In this document: positions 1 through 8,201 of the stretch, one piece after another
Layout of the letters: each line of letters begins with the position of its first letter
How positions within the stretch are numbered: the first letter of the stretch is position 1
Assembly: GCA_902776545.1 (NCBI GenBank)
Contig: CACYQO010000005.1
Span: 1-64,000 of the forward strand
Direction of reading: 5' to 3'
From: an uncultured Prevotellaceae bacterium
Lineage (GTDB): Bacteria; Bacteroidota; Bacteroidia; Bacteroidales; Bacteroidaceae
Length of the DNA: 64,000 bases
Translations under genes and position numbers: made by a program
The notes under the pieces: model-generated
Told to the model about the DNA's origin: nothing
The model's database searches: none
The model's input: only the letters and a program-made list of their open reading frames with translations

Positions 1-2217
1 TGCTGAGCGTTCAGATACCAGTCGGCAGAGACAGCCATACGCTTCCCCCATCCATAGAGATAAGATCCATCGTTAAGTGTTGAAGTCGCATCGTGATAAA
101 ACACATCTCCTTCTGCCGTTGCCATCAGATGCTCTGACAGTTGACGCTGATAACGCAGATAGAGACCCGTCTGATTGATGCGGCCATAGTTTTGAGGTTT
201 GTTTTGGCAATAGCTGCTAATAGGAGCGAAATAATCGTTACCATCTCTGAGTATCTCCCAGCCCGTTTGCCAAACAACCATATTACTACCGTGACGGTGG
301 TAGGCGCAGGCATAAAGACCATGATGGTTGTGGTAGCTCAGTTCTATGTTACTCATCCTACTTGGTCTCAACAAGGGATTGCCTTCATTGTATTCATATA
401 TAGTCTTATAGACTCGGATGGGGTTAAGGTCATAGAAGTTGGGACGCTGACAGGCCCTTCTATAGGCTTGAATGAAAAACTGAACGACGGCAACCAATAA
501 TCTTTTGATTCTTTGGCATAAGGTGCCTTTTCGTCGGAAAACATATTGGCAAGATAGTCATTTGCGACTTCCTCAAAATCGATGTGTTCATAACGCAATC
601 CAGCCTTCATCGCAAACTTGCCCCAGTCGTGGTGGAGAGAGATGTATGCAGCCTTGGACTTTTCCTGATAATCAAGGACATTGCCGGCATAAATCAAATC
701 AGCCTGGTTTCTGATGTAGGTATAGGAAGCACCCGCATCAATCATGAGGAAGTCGAATGGCAGCGTCAGATCTAATCTGGCAGAATGGATGTGATAGTCT
801 ACTTCACAAAAGAAGTCATTCCATCTTATTACGGGATATGATTCAGTAGTTCCAGAATTGTCAGAAAATACACTTGTTTTGCTATCGTCGTCTTTCTTGT
901 AGTTCTGATAAGTAAGGCTGAGCAGCTTGCCTTTTGTGTCGAGGTGCCAGTCGCAGTAGGCAGTCAGGCTTTTGACGGTGGTGTTGTCGTTTGGATCCTG
1001 ATGAGCCTCAGAAGGTGTTCTTTCTCCAATGAGGTTCACCTCCCCGCTAATGACGTTCTCAGGCCATTGGGTCTTCCAAGACAGCATGCCTCCTAATTCC
1101 AGATTCTCCGTCGGCAGATAGCGGAGCGTCAGATTCGCTGCCAGTTCTTTGTCTTTTTCCTTCGCACGAGTGTCAGAGATGAGCATAGCGCCACCTCCAT
1201 AGGTGTAGGTTGTCAGGTTATCTGTTGTCTGAGTCGTGCGTCCGCCGTGGGCATCGATGGTCATGTCGAACTTCTCTGAGGCATAGCTGACAGAGCCGCT
1301 GGCACGTCCACTCCAGTCATCGCTGATGCCTACCTCCGTACTGACATCTCCTCGCCATCCGAGGGCTTGGTCGCGACGGAGCACAATGTTAATGTAGCCA
1401 CCGCCCATCTCCATCGCATCACGACCTGAGGGAATGGAGAGTACTTCTATCCTGTCGATGTCCTCAGAGCGCATAGTCCATAGCTTCTGACGGATGGTCT
1501 CATCGTCCAGATCTGTTATATCGCCTGCCCGCCAGCCATCGTCACCATCGGGACGCGGCTGAGCAGTTCCTGGGCACTGAGCCCGTGGGCAAACTCATCG
1601 TTGCTGACGATATACTGCAAGCGGTCTGCCTCGTTGCGGATAACGGGCATCCGTCCATTCACTGAGACACTGCCCAGACTATAGTTCTCCATCTGCATAC
1701 GGATGGTGCCCACATTACCAATAGCCATCACCCGTTCAATGGTCTTGAAGCCTACACAACTGATACGCACCTTGGCACGCTCAGCCCCGCAGGGAATCAC
1801 ATAATCACCAGCCTCATTGCTCACGCCGCCACCTATATAGGTCGTATCGGAAGGGGTAAAGAGGGTGATGTTGGCATAAGGCACAGGCTGACGGTCCGGA
1901 CCTACGAGACGCCCCATCAGCTTCGTACGGTCTTTCTGGATACACTCCACAAGGATGTCGTGCCCCTTGACAGAAACCGTAACGGGATAGAATCCGCAGA
2001 CCTCACGTACAGCATCAGGCAGAGAAGCCCCTCGCTTGATGGTCTTGGTGACGGTGAAGTCCTCCAGTTCGTCGTAGACAAACGAGATGTCGTAGTGTTT
2101 TGTTGACTGGTCGAGTTCGATAAGCGCCTTCGAGAGCGAGGTACCCTGGAAGACATGCTGGGCATGAGCCGTAGCACAGAGGGCATATATTATAATAAGG
2201 TGTAGGATCCTTTTCAT
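1..2217 (-). pseudogene. Outer-membrane receptor (STN/plug/beta-barrel), frameshifted and cut by window edge
   Basis: This is a second copy of the receptor at 3907-6555. It has the same signal peptide (ATG at 2215-2217, MKRILHLIII...), an N-terminal STN-like domain, a carboxypeptidase-regulatory-like domain and the plug motif RVPMVTMAGGQA. Compared with the paralogue it has two small net deletions. One of about 43 nt near 1516-1530 makes the frame stop at ...GGQAI. A second of about 28 nt near 420-440 removes the strand corresponding to HHLSLSWGTST. Downstream of each deletion the homologous frame resumes (ITDLDDETIRQKLW; RPNFYDLNPIRVYK) and stays open to base 1, so the gene continues outside the window. 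It is the last gene of the lipoprotein-sigma-anti-sigma operon; the anti-sigma TAG touches its start. Because the sister gene is intact, I read this as recent inactivation; sequencing error at two places is the alternative. Confidence 0.85.
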
Positions 2218-2219
2218 CA

Positions 2220-2813
2220 CTATTCTGCGATTATCTGGTTGTCAATAAGACGGACGCTGACCTTCTCAAATCCGTTCAGCAGTTCGATGATCTGCTGAAG
2301 AGGGGCTGCGGTATCCCATTTCGTATAGAGGCGGATGTGACGCGACTGCTCGTTGCGATACTCCACGCTGACGTGATAATAGTCTGACAGTTCCTGGAGT
2401 ATCTGCTGCAGCTCAGCATTCTCAAAGGTGCGGATGCCAGTGGGATCTGTCTGCGCCTGTTGGAGCGTATCAGCCTGCTGTGTCGGATTTGCGGTTCGCA
2501 TCTCCTGAGTTGGGGATTCAGAATTCCCTCCTACCACCAGCCGATAAGCCGCGAAGGCGATGCCTGACAGCATCAGGACGCCGATAAACATGGCGGCAAT
2601 TCTGTAGAATGAGAAATCTGCCGCAGGAGTATTCTCTTTCCACCTTCCACATTCCTCTTTCCTCGAAGATCTCTCCGCGAAACCAGCCTCTACGCTGACC
2701 ATCAGCTCGTAGTATTCCCTCATCTCAGGGTCGCTCATCAGCTTTTGCAGCTCCTCGTCCGTATAGTCTTGCGGACGTTCTGTCATCTTGAGCAGTTGTT
2801 CGATATCTTTCAT
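2220..2813 (-). CDS. Anti-sigma factor, FecR-like, short form with DUF4974-type C-terminus
   Basis: The protein has 197 residues. It has a short cytoplasmic N-terminus (MKDIEQLLKMTERPQDYTDEEL), a charged linker, one membrane segment at about residues 73-95 (FYRIAAMFIGVLMLSGIAFA) and a periplasmic C-terminal domain with the pattern TFENAELQQILQELSDYYHV typical of the DUF4974 part of Bacteroidota FecR proteins. The usual central FecR domain is missing or very short, so it is smaller than most family members (about 300 residues). Its ATG overlaps the stop of the ECF sigma gene by four bases, indicating translational coupling, and the receptor gene follows immediately. It would hold the sigma factor at the inner membrane until the outer-membrane receptor signals. 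The cytoplasmic linker (RKEECGRWKENT) is encoded by 7-base-like repeats around 2630-2670. Confidence 0.85.
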   Translation of the reverse strand: MKDIEQLLKMTERPQDYTDEELQKLMSDPEMREYYELMVSVEAGFAERSSRKEECGRWKENTPAADFSFYRIAAMFIGVLMLSGIAFAAYRLVVGGNSESPTQEMRTANPTQQADTLQQAQTDPTGIRTFENAELQQILQELSDYYHVSVEYRNEQSRHIRLYTKWDTAAPLQQIIELLNGFEKVSVRLIDNQIIAE

Positions 2814-3307
2814 CTTCTTGTAGGATTAAATTTCTCTTTTAATAGTCTGAGAGCCTCTGTGAGGTGCTTATAGACGCTGACCTCGCTGATGCCCAGTCGT
2901 TCTGCGATTTCCCTGTATAGCAGCTCCTCGTCGAAGCGCAGCTGAAACACGCGCCAAGTCTGTTTGGAGAAGGTTCTTTCTGCATAGTCGATCATCTCCG
3001 CTATCCGTTCCCGTTCGCTTTCTGAGGAGGTAGAATCGTTGTCAGAGAGTGAGAGTCTGCGCTCCATCCGTTCACGAATCGTCAGGAGGCGGATGCGGTC
3101 TAAGCAGCGATTGCGGACAGTCACCATCAGATAGCCTTCCGGACGTTCTTCAGGCAGCACAAGCGAGCCTTCAGCCAGTCTGGCAAACACGTCGCTCACC
3201 GTGTCGCTGGCCTCGTCGTCGTTCTTCAGCATCCATCGCGCCACATTGAGCATACGCTGGTAGCAGTCCTTATACAGCTGTTCTATGTCTGTCTTTACAT
3301 CACTCAT
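2810..3307 (-). CDS. ECF RNA polymerase sigma factor
   Basis: The protein has 165 residues, normal for an extracytoplasmic-function sigma-70. Region 2 is seen in ARWMLKNDDEASDTVSDVFARL and YLMVTVRNRCLDRIR, and region 4 in the C-terminal helix-turn-helix LLYREIAERLGISEVSVYKHL. It lies 11 bp downstream of a lipoprotein gene and overlaps the anti-sigma gene by ATGA, so the three are one operon. An ECF-looking promoter sits upstream of the lipoprotein (3865-3897) and an identical-looking one upstream of the paralogous lipoprotein at 7210-7242, so I infer that this factor drives both operons. Its N-terminus (DIEQLYKDCYQRM) resembles the scar fused in front of the second receptor. Confidence 0.9.
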   Translation of the reverse strand: MSDVKTDIEQLYKDCYQRMLNVARWMLKNDDEASDTVSDVFARLAEGSLVLPEERPEGYLMVTVRNRCLDRIRLLTIRERMERRLSLSDNDSTSSESERERIAEMIDYAERTFSKQTWRVFQLRFDEELLYREIAERLGISEVSVYKHLTEALRLLKEKFNPTRR

Positions 3308-3318
3308 TTATTATGCGC

Positions 3319-3798
3319 TTATACCTCATAAATAATCAACCATTCACTGCTATATGCAAGAAGGTTATCCACTTCATCCTGAGATTGAGACAAATCTATC
3401 TTTTTTCCATTCAAATCATACACATTCTCAAACAGCCATGCGGTGTATGATGACCTTATCAAATAATAAGTTGATTCTTTCCATTTAAACTGATAATACC
3501 AAAAAGAGATAGGGACTGACTTATTTCGTTCTATTGCCTGGGCAATATGCTCTGCCAGCCAATCCGGCATATCTTCAACATCCATTTGTATCCGAGGGAG
3601 ATTGAAAGTCGAGATTTTTGTTGTCATTTCTTGAATATCATTCATTGGGGACGATTCGGTATTATTCTCACCTTTAGGAGATTTTTCTTCGGAATTGACA
3701 ATTATTCCTTCATTCCCATCACTGCTGCAAGCTGTCATCATCGTGCCAGCCATCATCAGCAGCATAGCACCAATCACAAAAATAAAATTCTTTTTCAT
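3319..3798 (-). CDS. Lipoprotein, first gene of the ECF sigma operon
   Basis: The start at 3798 gives a clean lipoprotein signal: MKKNFIFVIGAMLLMMAGTMMTAC, with the lipobox Cys followed by SSDGNEG. The mature part of about 135 residues (aromatic-rich, ending SEWLIIYEV) matches no family I know. The signal peptide, upstream leader and promoter are nearly the same as those of the lipoprotein at 6704-7135, but the mature parts differ. It is followed after 11 bp by the ECF sigma gene. Longer in-frame starts (to 3846) lie inside the conserved leader and are unlikely. A role as surface cargo or partner of the receptor is inference from position only. Confidence 0.7.
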   Translation of the reverse strand: MKKNFIFVIGAMLLMMAGTMMTACSSDGNEGIIVNSEEKSPKGENNTESSPMNDIQEMTTKISTFNLPRIQMDVEDMPDWLAEHIAQAIERNKSVPISFWYYQFKWKESTYYLIRSSYTAWLFENVYDLNGKKIDLSQSQDEVDNLLAYSSEWLIIYEV

Positions 3799-3864
3799 AC
3801 TCGTACTTTTTAAAATTATACAATTTATTGTAGAGCTTCGATCCATTCTCAGGCCTCACTCTGT

Positions 3865-3897
3865 CTATATAACGAATAAGGAGCCCGTTTTCCTAAC
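3865..3897 (-). promoter_or_regulatory. Putative ECF-type promoter of lipoprotein-sigma operon
   Basis: On the minus strand GTTAGGAAAA (3888-3897) and CGTTATATAG (3865-3874) are 13 bases apart. Both blocks and their spacing recur exactly at 7210-7242 in front of the paralogous lipoprotein, and no TAnnTTTG housekeeping box is present. The GGAA/CGT pair fits ECF promoters in general; assignment to the sigma factor at 2810-3307 is inference. Confidence 0.55.
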
Positions 3898-3906
3898 CCT
3901 GATGTG

Positions 3907-6555
3907 CTAAAAATTTTGCTTTTCTGCACGCTTCGACTCGGAATCCTTCAAATCGTGGTGGACAGAACGCACCTTTTTGCCGCCAAAGGAGTAAGTGGCT
4001 GAGAGGCCGATGTAATGGGAATGATGATTGGTGTGGCTCAGAAGTCTCATGTCCTCAGAATAGGAGAGAGATGGGGTGTCCGAGATATTTCTCCTGCTGC
4101 TATAGATGTCCTCGTTTGTGACAAACTGACGGAAAGGATCGTTGGCCACAAGCGACAGTTTCAGACGGTCACCCAGCATGGCATACCGCAGGGCGAAATA
4201 GAAATAACCATAGCTGTCTGTCTCTGACATATCACGATAGTCTGAAAACCAATGCTGATAACGGGCATTCAACAAGAGTGTATGCTGACTGTTCAGATAC
4301 CAGTCGGCAGAAACAGAAATGCGGCTTCCCCATCCGTAGAGGTGGCGATCTTCTGTATCATATTGTGCTGTTGCTTCGTGATAGTAACCACCCCCTTCAA
4401 CTGTTGCCAACAGAGACTCTGACATTTGCCGCTGGTAGCGCAGGTAAAGACCTGTCTGATTGATGCGCCCATTGCTCTGGGGCAACGTCTCTGCAAGATA
4501 CTCATGCCTGTTATTTGTCGAGTAGCTTGTTGTCCGTATCACCATATTACTGCCGTGATGGTGATAAACGGAGACATAAAGTCCTTTGTGATTATAGTAA
4601 TTCAGTTCTATGTTACTCATCCTGGATGGCCTTAACAATGGATTTCCTTCTGAGTATTCCCATATTGATTTATAGACGCGGAAGGGGTTCAAGTCATAGA
4701 AGTTGGGGCGAATAGTGCTTGTCCCCCACGAGAGACTCAGATGATGCCCTTCATGAGGTTTGACTGAGAGGCTTAGCGACGGTAGCCAATAGTCACGGGC
4801 ATCTTCGTCCCAGCTGATTTGTTCATAGCGCAGGCCTGCCTTAAAGCCGAAATAGTCCCAATCGCGATGGAGTGACAAATATGCCGCCTTTGTCTGTTCC
4901 TGATAGCTGGAGTCACTATAGCCTATGAAATAGAAATCATCTTCCCCTACCTTCTTTTCTATATGAGTTTGATTCTTGATATTGGTGTAGGAGGCCCCTG
5001 CATCAATCGTGGCAAAACCAGACGGCAATGTCAGGTCGAGTCTGGCGGACTGTATATGATAATCTACTTCACTGGCATAGTTTTCCCATTGTACTACGGG
5101 GTAAGTAAAATACTGAATATGGTCACTACTATATGCACTCCTATTATAGTTTGTCCAGACCGTAGATCTGCCATCGTCGTCTTTCTTATAATTCTGATAA
5201 GTGAGGCTGAGCAGCTTGCCGTTTGAGTCCAGGTGCCAGTCACAATAGGCAGTCAGACTTTTGACGGTAGTGTTGTCATCTGGAATTTGTTCGGCCTTCG
5301 ATTTTGAGAGCTCATCTGTTCTAACTAAATTGATTTCTCCATCGATGACAGTCTCAGGCCATTGAGCCTGCCAAGACAGCATGCCTCCTAACTCCAAAAA
5401 CTTCGTGGGCAGATAACGGAGCGTCAGATTGGCGGCCAACTCTTTGTCCTTCAGCTTGGCATGGGTATCTGATACGATGCCTGCATCCTTCCCAGAGGGG
5501 TACGTTGTCAGGTTGTCTGTTGTCTGTGTGGTGCGTCCGCCGTGGGCATCGACGGTTACGTCGAATTTCTCCGAGACATAGCTGACAGAGCCACTGGCGC
5601 GTCCACTCCAGTCATCGCTGACGCCAGCCTCCGTACTGATGTCCCCTCGCCATCCAAGCCTCTGGTCACGACGGAGCACAATGTTAATGTAGCCACCACC
5701 CATCTCCATCACATCACGACCTGAGGGATTGGAAATCACCTCTATGCGCTCGATGTCCTCAGAGCGTAGTGTCCATAATTTCTGACGGATGGCATCATCG
5801 CCTAAGTCCATGATACGTCCGTTGAGCATGAAACGGACCAGGCCTTTGCCGAAAATCATCGCCTGCCCGCCAGCCATCGTCACCATCGGCACACGGCTGA
5901 GCAGTTCCTGGGCACTGAGCCCACGGGCAAACCGATCGTTGCTAACAATATACTGCAAGCGGTCTGCCTCGTTGCGGATTACGGGCATCCGTCCATTCAC
6001 AGAGACGTTGCCTAAGTTGTAGTTCTCCATCTGCATACGGATGGTGCCCACATTACCAATAGACATCACCCGCTCAATAGTCTTGAATCCCACGCAACTG
6101 ATACGCACCTTGGCACGCTCTGCCCCACAGGGAATCACGAAATCACCGGCTTCATTGCTCACGCCGCCACCTATGTAGATGGTGTCGGAAGAGGAAAAGA
6201 GGATGATGTTGGCATATGGCACAGGCTGAAGATCTGGTCCTATGAGGCGCCCCATCAGCTTCGTACGGTCTTTCTGCATGCACTCCACGAGGATGTTCCG
6301 CCCTTTGACAGACACTTTGACGGGATAGAAGCCGCAGACCTCACGTACAGCATCAGGCAGGGAAGCCCCTCGCTTGACGGTCTTGGTGACGGTGAAGTCC
6401 TCCAGTTCGTCGTAGACAAACGATATGTCGTATTGTTTCGTTGACTTGTCGAGTTCGATAAGTGCCTTCGAGAGCGACGTACCCTGAAAGACGTGCTGGG
6501 CATGAGCCATAGCACATAGGGCACACATTATAATAAGGTATAGAATCCTGTTCAT
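3907..6555 (-). CDS. Outer-membrane receptor with STN, carboxypeptidase-like and beta-barrel domains
   Basis: From the ATG at 6555 the protein has 882 residues. It has a signal peptide (MNRILYLIIMCALCAMAHAQ), an STN-like domain (about 20-95), a carboxypeptidase-regulatory-like domain (about 100-185), a plug (LSRVPMVTMAGGQAM) and a long C-terminal beta-barrel rich in alternating aromatic strands (OMP_b-brl_3 type) ending in SFGGKKVRSVHHDL. An STN domain marks receptors that signal to an anti-sigma partner. The frame is open 17 codons further upstream to 6606, but those codons look like the N-terminus of the ECF sigma factor, and the signal peptide fixes the start at 6555. The intact paralogue of the broken receptor at 1-2217, it now has no sigma/anti-sigma genes of its own. 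Confidence 0.85.
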   Translation of the reverse strand: MNRILYLIIMCALCAMAHAQHVFQGTSLSKALIELDKSTKQYDISFVYDELEDFTVTKTVKRGASLPDAVREVCGFYPVKVSVKGRNILVECMQKDRTKLMGRLIGPDLQPVPYANIILFSSSDTIYIGGGVSNEAGDFVIPCGAERAKVRISCVGFKTIERVMSIGNVGTIRMQMENYNLGNVSVNGRMPVIRNEADRLQYIVSNDRFARGLSAQELLSRVPMVTMAGGQAMIFGKGLVRFMLNGRIMDLGDDAIRQKLWTLRSEDIERIEVISNPSGRDVMEMGGGYINIVLRRDQRLGWRGDISTEAGVSDDWSGRASGSVSYVSEKFDVTVDAHGGRTTQTTDNLTTYPSGKDAGIVSDTHAKLKDKELAANLTLRYLPTKFLELGGMLSWQAQWPETVIDGEINLVRTDELSKSKAEQIPDDNTTVKSLTAYCDWHLDSNGKLLSLTYQNYKKDDDGRSTVWTNYNRSAYSSDHIQYFTYPVVQWENYASEVDYHIQSARLDLTLPSGFATIDAGASYTNIKNQTHIEKKVGEDDFYFIGYSDSSYQEQTKAAYLSLHRDWDYFGFKAGLRYEQISWDEDARDYWLPSLSLSVKPHEGHHLSLSWGTSTIRPNFYDLNPFRVYKSIWEYSEGNPLLRPSRMSNIELNYYNHKGLYVSVYHHHGSNMVIRTTSYSTNNRHEYLAETLPQSNGRINQTGLYLRYQRQMSESLLATVEGGGYYHEATAQYDTEDRHLYGWGSRISVSADWYLNSQHTLLLNARYQHWFSDYRDMSETDSYGYFYFALRYAMLGDRLKLSLVANDPFRQFVTNEDIYSSRRNISDTPSLSYSEDMRLLSHTNHHSHYIGLSATYSFGGKKVRSVHHDLKDSESKRAEKQNF

Positions 6556-6606
6556 CCGCTGAAGGCAATCGGTAAATAATTGTTCTATGATTCTCTTTCC
6601 TGTCAT
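6556..6606 (-). pseudogene. Remnant of an ECF sigma factor N-terminus fused in frame to the receptor
   Basis: The 17 codons read MTGKRIIEQLFTDCLQR and run straight into the receptor's MNRIL. They resemble DIEQLYKDCYQRM at the start of the sigma factor at 2810-3307 (IEQL-DC-QRM aligned). The simplest reading is that a deletion removed the rest of the sigma gene and the whole anti-sigma gene from this copy of the operon, leaving the first codons as leader. If translated, they would hide the signal peptide. Confidence 0.6.
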
Positions 6607-6614
6607 TCCTAATG

Positions 6615-6646
6615 CAAAGGTACATAAAAGGACTCAACCATCCAAA
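6615..6646 (-). promoter_or_regulatory. Bacteroidota-type promoter for the receptor
   Basis: The minus strand carries TACCTTTG (6615-6622) and TTTG (6643-6646) separated by 20 bases, the standard -7/-33 pattern. Transcription would begin near 6608, leaving no room for a leader before the ATG at 6606 but about 50 nt before the preferred start at 6555. Confidence 0.65.
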
Positions 6647-6703
6647 TTTTTATGTAATTTTCGTGCCGCCTCCATCATCTGGAGACGGCACGGTGTTAGG
6701 GTA

Positions 6704-7135
6704 CTATTCCACAATCTCTATCTGCTTGAGTACTGCATCATAATAGTCCCAGCCGGCAAAAATAGTAACTACTACATCCTCATCGAAATGCCGGAAGGTG
6801 TAGCAATCCAATGTGGCATTCACTTTCAGACCTTCTTTCTGATACTCAGCAGGCAGGTCATACAGATAGAAGATGTTTCCACCGTCACAAAGAATCTCTG
6901 GCCCATGATAGTCGGCTTTAATGTACCACGTATTATCCACCTTGTCACACCAGAGATAGCCCACGTCAGTCATCGTCTTGACAAAGTCAGCCTGCTTAGG
7001 CAGCTGGCGCGTCCCATAACCAGACACAGGAGTTTCAGGCTTTACGACATCGTCGTCACTGCTGCAAGCTGTCATCATCGTGCCTACCATCATTAGCAGC
7101 ATAGCACCAATCACAAAAAACAAATTCCTTTTCAT
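6704..7135 (-). CDS. Lipoprotein, paralogous in signal and promoter to 3319-3798
   Basis: The 143-residue protein starts MKRNLFFVIGAMLLMMVGTM and has the lipobox TAC before SSDDD. The mature domain (residues about 40-143, containing YGTRQLPKQADFVKTMTDVGY and ending DAVLKQIEIVE) is unlike that of the first lipoprotein and is not a family I recognise. The signal region and about 100 bp upstream, including the ECF-like promoter, are almost identical between the two copies. It precedes the intact receptor in the same orientation with a 97-bp gap that also holds a housekeeping-type promoter. Confidence 0.7.
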   Translation of the reverse strand: MKRNLFFVIGAMLLMMVGTMMTACSSDDDVVKPETPVSGYGTRQLPKQADFVKTMTDVGYLWCDKVDNTWYIKADYHGPEILCDGGNIFYLYDLPAEYQKEGLKVNATLDCYTFRHFDEDVVVTIFAGWDYYDAVLKQIEIVE

Positions 7136-7209
7136 ACTCGTACTTTTTTTTAAATGATACATTTTGTTGTAGAGCTTCAACCCTTTCTCATTCTCAGGCC
7201 TCACTCTGT

Positions 7210-7242
7210 CTATATAACGAATATGGACCCCGTTTTCCTAAC
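7210..7242 (-). promoter_or_regulatory. Putative ECF-type promoter, second copy
   Basis: GTTAGGAAAA (7233-7242) and CGTTATATAG (7210-7219) are again separated by 13 bases on the minus strand, matching the copy at 3865-3897. A 17-bp palindrome, AAATGACA-C-TGTCATTT (7255-7271), lies just upstream of the -35 block and could be an operator. Confidence 0.55.
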
Positions 7243-7361
7243 CCCAAAGCAAAAAAATGACACTGTCATTTGTCATAATTGTCATTTCTTTGCGTTCAGG
7301 CGATTGAAGCCGACAGAGCGATGGTAGTCAAATTGTTTTACAAAATTAAAACACACGCTTC

Positions 7362-7449
7362 AAACTCGGACTTTAGATAGTCTAAAGTGGGAGTTTAGAT
7401 AGGGTAAACTCCCAGTTTCCTTAGTCTAAAGTCCGAGTTTCCTTAGTCC
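7362..7449. repeat. Four-unit 22-bp repeat array with nested inverted symmetry
   Basis: Units start at 7362, 7384, 7406 and 7428. Each begins AAA followed by a C/G-T block and ends in a TAG/GGT-type trinucleotide. The array is also palindromic at two scales: AAACTCGGACTTTAGA (7362-7377) is the exact complement of 7425-7440, and GGGAGTTTA (7389-7397) of TAAACTCCC (7405-7413). It occupies the gap of about 310 bp between the lipoprotein promoter at 7242 and the gene ending at 7559. The rest of that gap shows nothing recognisable. Probably a regulator-binding array. Confidence 0.75.
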
Positions 7450-7558
7450 AAAATCCAAGCCCTCACAAAGCCTTGATTATCAGACATATACACAATCACC
7501 ACAAAGGAAATAAGGAGTTTTGAAATTTGCTTACAAAACCTTCAGCCTTCACATTTAG

Positions 7559-8176
7559 TTACTCCACCGTGAATGGTATTCTCAGCTCGATGTCATCATT
7601 GCCTCTGGTACCACCACCAAGGGTAGGTTCGTCAGCAATACGATACATCACCTTGGACTTAATCATGACATAGTAAGTCCCTTTGGGCAGAGGTGCCACA
7701 GGTGAGAGCACGTTGGTAGAATAGGACGTTGACGAGCCATACCTGCTGTCGTATACATACCTTCCATCGTAAATCCAAGAGCAGGACCAATGAAAACGGC
7801 TATGTGCTTCAACTGTTATCCATCGAAGTTCCATTGTGTAGAAAGCAGATTGGAACGGATTCCCTACATACTCCCCATCACTGCGAAATACTGACATAAC
7901 GCTCATCAGAATATCACGTTCATCTGCCATGTAAAGTTTATACCCTGTGCTATTCAAGATGGTTATGTCGAAGATGATGTTCTCGCCCTCCTTGAAAGTC
8001 GTAGTCCTGTCACCTCTCACGTTTCTCAGGCTGTAGCCGATATCGTAGGCATCCGAACTAAACAAAGCCTGATTAGCCGACAACGGCTCCTCTACTTCTT
8101 CATCACTGCTGCAGCTACTCATGCCGATGACTATCATCAGCAGGGCTGCCATCCAAATCCATTTGTTCTTTCTCAT
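7559..8176 (-). CDS. Lipoprotein of unknown function
   Basis: The start at 8176 gives MRKNKWIWMAALLMIVIGMS with lipobox SSC and then an acidic stretch (SDEEVEEPLS), an export signal common in Bacteroidota surface lipoproteins. The mature protein of about 185 residues has beta-rich segments (ENIIFDITILNSTGYKLYM; GTYYVMIKSKV) suggestive of an Ig-like or transthyretin-like fold, but I recognise no family. It follows the gene at 8202-9035 after 25 bp and is probably cotranscribed with it. Confidence 0.65.
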   Translation of the reverse strand: MRKNKWIWMAALLMIVIGMSSCSSDEEVEEPLSANQALFSSDAYDIGYSLRNVRGDRTTTFKEGENIIFDITILNSTGYKLYMADERDILMSVMSVFRSDGEYVGNPFQSAFYTMELRWITVEAHSRFHWSCSWIYDGRYVYDSRYGSSTSYSTNVLSPVAPLPKGTYYVMIKSKVMYRIADEPTLGGGTRGNDDIELRIPFTVE

Positions 8177-8201
8177 ATACTGTTGATTAATTGCCGTCCC
8201 A

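Noticed and set aside
2220-2813. Truncated FecR gene
   Set aside because: Although short, it has a complete order of N-terminus, membrane helix and DUF4974-type domain with proper overlaps on both sides, so it is listed as intact.
7362-7449. CRISPR-like array
   Set aside because: The period is 22 bp with no distinct spacer; units are diverged and partly inverted, and no cas genes are present.
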